Assembly (NCBI RefSeq): GCF_901000735.1
Contig: NC_081545.1
Span: forward strand, 26,379,513-26,443,512
DNA length: 64,000 nucleotides
Reading direction: 5' to 3'
Origin: Corylus avellana
Taxonomy: Eukaryota > Streptophyta > Magnoliopsida > Fagales > Betulaceae
In this document: positions 59,351 to 64,000 of the stretch, piece by piece
How the letters are laid out: every line of letters begins with the position of its first letter
Numbering within the stretch: the first letter of the stretch is position 1
Translations under genes and position numbers: made by a program
Notes under the pieces: generated by a model
What the model saw: the letters and a program-made list of their open reading frames with translations, nothing else
Told to the model about the DNA's origin: nothing
Databases searched by the model: none

Positions 59351-59511
59351 GCTTTAGGCCCCCTCGTACCAAGAGGCAAATTGTCATAAAATCTTTCTGC
59401 GACAAAGCAAAATCGCAACAGCCTCGAAGCTAGTTCAAACTAGTGGGAGGTTGTCTGCAGACAAGTTTACCAAAACTGCTAATTAATTAAGGAAGAAGAA
59501 ATCAATCATCA

Positions 59512-62500
59512 ATGGCTCGTGGAAAGGTTCAGCTCAAGCGGATTGAGAACCCCGTGCACAGGCAGGTTACCTTCTGCAAGCGCCGCGCAGGGCTTCTTAA
59601 GAAGGCTAAGGAGCTCTCTGTCCTCTGTGATGCTGATGTTGGAGTTGTCATTTTCTCCTCCCATGGAAAGCTCTATGAACTCACCACCAAAGGGTTTGTT
59701 TCTCATCTATATATTTTTATATATATATTTCGTCTTGATTTATCTATTCATGTTATCAATTTATTTATTTATTTATTTTTATCTTTTAATTTTCTTGTTA
59801 TTAGAATTTGATATCCACGTCAACACTAATCTGATTATGACACGTGTCACCCATAAGAGTTGCGTTGCTTGTTATTTGCCGGTTTTCGTAAAAAACCCAT
59901 TAGAGTTACGTTGCTTGTAATTTGTCGGTTTTCGTAAAACAGTTAGACAGAAGTTGAGTACAATGACCTATTTGTTACTTGTTCCTACAACATAAAATTA
60001 ACTCTCAAAACATTTTTATACCATAAATAACTTATTACAAATACGTAGGGCCACAAGGAGTACTGATTTTTCATTTTTCTCTAAAAAATTAAATTAATCC
60101 TAATTTCGTTTTGAAATAAGTGGTAATAATTTTGTTACTTCTCTCACTTTCAATATATATACATATGTGTGTTTTCATAGAATCATAACATTAATATCGT
60201 AGCCATAGCTTTGTTGTCCCAACTCATTTATTTACCATAAAACTTGAATTTGCTTTGTTTGTATATATTATGCAAGAACCATGCAAGGACTTATCGAGAG
60301 GTACATGAAATCTACCCGAGGGGCTCAGCTTGATGCACCCATTGAAACACCTCCTCTGGTATGTACTCTGTCTCTCTCTTAGACACACACACACACACAC
60401 ACACAACAAAGTCATGTTACTGCTTTTGCTCCACATCCTCCAAAAACTGTTCTGTATTCTATATATATATATATATAAACGAATATTATCGCTATTACTA
60501 AAAGCTAATTGACCAGTATCTAATGCTGCTCCTAATCATTTCTCCAAAGAATAAAAGTAATTAAAACATTTATTAATTTACAGCCTTTTTGGACGGCTAA
60601 CTTCATGACTTGCATCCCATGGCAGTACTCACTCTATGGCTAAGATTATTTCAAGAATAATTAATGGGAATATATAATAAAATCTCCATATATATGCTGT
60701 CTATTTGATTATGCAAGGCTTCATGAAACTCCTAAAACAGTCATTCATATTTATTCATGCATATATGTGTGCACATAGCTAGCTATTTCTTTCTACCGTA
60801 TGGTACTTTTACTAATGTGTATTAATCTTATATCTTTCTCTAGGATGCAAAAGAGGAAATTAACATGCTGAAACAAGAGATTGAAACACTTCAAAAAGGC
60901 CTCAGGTACTAGCTAGCTAGAGACCTTAATTAATTACCTTCATCCTTAATTACAATTATTTTATATTAAAATAGTTTATTAATTTGCCCCATAAAATAAG
61001 TGTTCTTTGAATAGACCTTTTAGTTAATGGATCCCTATATGATTCGTGATAAATTAATGTTATTTAAAGAAGCTTAAACTATATATTTGTGCGATACTAT
61101 ATCCTACTTCATGAAAATTGTGTACAAGAGTTAAACTTAATTTACTATTTATAAAGCTCAAATGGTTACATTTTTATTATATTAACTTGATTAATTTAGT
61201 ATAAAATTGTTATTTATAGAGAGTTTATTACAATACAAGTGCAGTACACGGTAATAGCTATGGTATGTGAACTAAATTAGGATAATTTAGTACTTTACCA
61301 TCCTTTCTCAAAGTAAATATGGAAGCTCTAGATTAAAATCAAAGGATTATATGGAAGCATAAGCAAAGTGTTGAGGTACAACAGTGTCGCTTTCGTCACA
61401 TGGACGACCCTTAGAATATATCTTATGAGGTGCGATTTCAAATGCTATAAAAGATTTTGGCTTTCCTCACTGAAAGCCAATAAATAGGACATATAAGCCT
61501 TATAGGAGTGCTACACATAGTACTATGTAGTAGTGAAAATCACAATTAGATGTACGTATTAGAATAATTTTCGACACGGTGTGGACTACACGCTCTTCGG
61601 GGCATTCTAGATTCGCCGGCGTCTATGCCAGGAAACTCCGATGCCTAAGTCTCGGTACACAATAATTCAATCTACACTAATTGAGCTCTATTCCGTATAT
61701 GAGAGCTTTGAGAGAATGTAAGAAGATATCTTTGTAAGTTGTGTAGCGGCCTATTTATATGTTGAAGAGTTGAGGTAAACTTGAACTAGTTATTCTTATT
61801 TGAGTTGATTCGGGAATCCTGGGAGTTGTAATTGGACTTGGGATCTTACTCCAATTTAGACAAGTAGGATTCTGTGACCCAGATTATTCCAATAGACCCC
61901 CACTTAGATTATATCTCCTGTTATTTAATTAATACCTCCATGGGCTTGTGATTGGCCTTAAGGCCCAAATTTTGATGGGCTTATAGTGTGATTTTATTCA
62001 TAACAAGATGAAATAACAAATAAAAGTACATGTAACATTTAACATGATTTTCACTGATACGTTAAGGAGTGAGCACTTTACGGTATATATGTACAGCATT
62101 TCTCATAAGGGTTATAGTGCATGGAGTTTGATAACTTTTGTGATAAGATGCAAATTGTCTTTGATAGTGATTGTTGGTTAGGCGTGTGAACGGAAAAGAC
62201 ACTAAACATTAGGTTGATAATTAAAAGTTATGATGAAACCAAGATATTTATCTAGGGATTTGGATATAATTATAAAATAAAATATGAAAAATATATTTTT
62301 CTAACAAGTGGTTTATGACTAACTCTTTAAGTACTTATACAAAACCATGTACATGAGATAATTAAATATATAGATTATAAAATGTTATTACTTCTGGCAC
62401 ATTTTTTTTTTCCTACATAATGCATATGATAGTGTTAAGAGTTATTTAATATGAGATAATCAAACCAGACTGTCTGGGAAGTCTGGTTTTGGGGAGCCAA

Positions 62501-63345
62501 AAACAAACAATATTATGTGTCATTTGGGGTGAAGCGTTATAGCTCTAGCCTCTAAGACGTCATTTTGATACCATTACAAAATATAGAATAAAATAGTGTT
62601 AAGAGTTATTTAAGTTTGAGCTCCCAGTGAAAAACTAAAAATATATTAATTAAATTTTCACAAGACGAAATGAATCATTTGCATATTCTCACAGGTATAT
62701 GTTTGGCGGTGGAGCTGGGACAATGACTTTGGATGAATTAGTTGTGCTTGAAAAGCATCTTGAGATTTGGATTTGTAACATACGTTCAACAAAGGTACGT
62801 ATGAATATTTTATAGACCGACCTGTTTTATTTAAGTATTAATGTTAATTATATTACTTTTTTTATTTTCACAAGTTGTAATGATATATATATGTTCATGC
62901 AACAACTACAGATCAACGTTATGTGTCAAGAGATTCAACTTTTGAGGAATAAGGTTAATTACCACGAACTAATTCATTTCATCTTATTACCTTTTTATTT
63001 AATAATTTAAAACATGCAATTGCAATCTATATATTTTGTCTATATGTGTTAATTAATACATGATTTTTTTTTTTTTTCTTGTATTGCAGGAAGAAATGCT
63101 GAAAGCTGCAAATAAGTATCTCCAAGATAAGGTAGTGAAAGATTGATGTAAATTTTATACTATTATTTTTTTGTGAAGGAAACTTTTTTTTTTTGGTGTG
63201 AGAAAAAGAAATCTTGACCGACCTAGCTAAAATGGAGATTATTTTTGTGCAGGTAGAAGAGAACACAGGAATGCCTGACTTTGCACCAATTACCACTAAT
63301 TTTTCATACCCACTAACAATACAAAATGAAATATTTCAATTCTAG
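59512..63345 (+). CDS. AGL12: AGL12/XAANTAL1-like MIKC MADS-box transcription factor
   Basis: Seven exons join without a break to 200 residues: 59512-59693, 60277-60358, 60844-60905, 62695-62794, 62912-62953, 63090-63131 and 63253-63345 (TAG). Exon 1 is the whole MADS domain ([20 protein letters not shown], ending LYELTTKG), which binds CArG boxes as a dimer. The K domain follows ([34 protein letters not shown]), then a short tail ending [12 protein letters not shown], typical of the AGL12 clade. In Arabidopsis AGL12 acts in root meristem growth and flowering time; the same role here is inference. The length is normal for the family. Intron 3 is long (1.8 kb) and holds transposon-like sequence. 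The gene has no visible connection to the OPR array beyond proximity. Confidence 0.93.
59849..59939. repeat. Local tandem duplication in MADS-box intron 1
   Basis: ACCCATAAGAGTTGCGTTGC... at 59849-59893 is repeated as ACCCATTAGAGTTACGTTGC... at 59895-59939, period 46, with a handful of differences. Both units end GGTTTTCGTAAAA. Confidence 0.8.
60383..60404. repeat. (CA)n microsatellite in MADS-box intron 2
   Basis: An uninterrupted run of CA pairs just after the exon 2 donor; a potential length polymorphism. Confidence 0.85.
61360..62040. mobile_element. Transposon-derived sequence in MADS-box intron 3
   Basis: 61360-61490 resembles the intergenic block at 56400-56530. 61560-61990 is GC-richer than the rest of the intron, with phrases such as CTCCGATGCCTAAGTC, CGGCCTATTTATAT and GGCCTTAAGGCCCAAA, which recall LTR regions of plant retrotransposons. 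I cannot define ends or a target duplication, so class and limits are uncertain. Confidence 0.4.
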
Positions 63346-64000
63346 GATTTGCTCTATAGTAGACTAATCATAGAGCATTCTTCCTATTATCATCTAAGAA
63401 GGGTTTTAAGTTATTTGTTTTTAAGGTGTGTCGAGCGACTTAGAAACTTCATGAACCTTTGTATTCATAGTTTTCTAGGTTGCTTACAATATCATATGTA
63501 AGTTAATGTAATTCTCTGATAAAGGGTTCCCATCCTAGTACTATTATTTTAACTTGGTTGTAATTAAGTATCATGGGGTGTCGTTTATGCTATTAATAAC
63601 TTGTGTTTGTGGAATTTCTCTCTCTCTCTCTCTGATCTCTCTCTCTCTCTCTGCTCTCTAAGGTGTACTTTCTTTGAGGTACCCAAATTTGTCTTGCTAC
63701 CTTATGGCTTGTGTTTAGTGTAGTAGAGTCAAGTTATATATGCAATTTAATAAAGAAACGAACAACAATAATGACAATTTTCTTTTGAAATGCTCAACAA
63801 TTATATGATAATTAGTTTTACTATATACGTATATTTTGGTGAGTTGAACTTCAAGAATGGTTTTGGGATGGTGTTTGCCTTTGGAGGCTAGGGTTTGCTC
63901 TCAAGACCTTTTGGATCTTCCCTTCAATTCTAATTTTGTAACAAAAGAGTATGAGCTCTCATACACAAGGCTTTTTTGAATAGGTACATACGAATCTGTT
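63346..64000. other. MADS-box 3' flank, no further gene
   Basis: Holds the likely 3' UTR, a CT microsatellite at about 63618-63660 and an AATAAAG at 63749-63755. No exon of a following gene is visible before the window ends. Confidence 0.5.

Overview
The window is nuclear DNA of a flowering plant, most likely a woody eudicot (the species cannot be named from sequence alone). It is AT-rich, its genes have GT-AG introns, microsatellites and nested LTR, hAT and MITE-type transposons are frequent, and the recognisable genes are plant families: 12-oxophytodienoate reductases (OPR, Old Yellow Enzyme family), a plant-specific secreted-protein family (called here DUF7705-like) and an AGL12-type MADS-box gene. 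I found no bacterial genes, rRNA, tRNA or CRISPR.

Assembly: three runs of exactly 100 N (4269-4368, 18394-18493, 35960-36059) split the window into four contigs, and each break is flanked by sequence present elsewhere in the window. Contig 1 (1-4268) is a collinear, apparently identical copy of 22686-26953. The end of contig 2 (12676-18393) repeats at the start of contig 3 (18494 onward). The end of contig 3 (30112-35694) repeats at the start of contig 4 (36060-41742). About 16 kb therefore looks like unmerged allelic or redundant sequence. The simplest single-locus order is: partial OPR - OPR pseudogene - OPR - DUF7705-like pseudogene (opposite strand) - transposon cluster - OPR - long intergenic region - AGL12-like gene.

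Region by region: 1-4268, DUF7705-like pseudogene (minus). 4369-6238, 3' part of an OPR gene. 9078-11076, OPR pseudogene. 13278-15299 and 19096-21117, two near-identical OPR copies (probably alleles). 15755-18393 and 21573-26164, DUF7705-like pseudogene copies. 26990-35959, gypsy gag relic, MITEs and a copia element split by a nested 2.6-kb LTR. 36060-41445, second copy of that nest. 41648-46018, complete but inactivated hAT element with an 8-bp target duplication. 47333-51363, a third full-length OPR gene. 51364-59340, intergenic. 59512-63345, intact seven-exon AGL12-like gene.

Biology: the OPR array is of the OPR1/2 type (no peroxisomal SKL end), so it is expected to act on reactive cyclopentenones and enones in the cytosol rather than in the committed jasmonate step. 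The copies differ at residues that contact flavin or donate the proton (Thr to Gly, Tyr to Phe, His to Asn, Arg to Lys), suggesting decay or functional divergence. Each unit carries downstream, on the opposite strand, a remnant of the last DUF7705-like exon, so the array grew by duplicating an [OPR-> <-DUF7705 end] unit. I did not find a convincing new molecular system; the strongest leads are the active-site divergence of the OPR copies, their CGTCA-repeat promoters, and the different frameshifts in the two DUF7705-like haplotypes.
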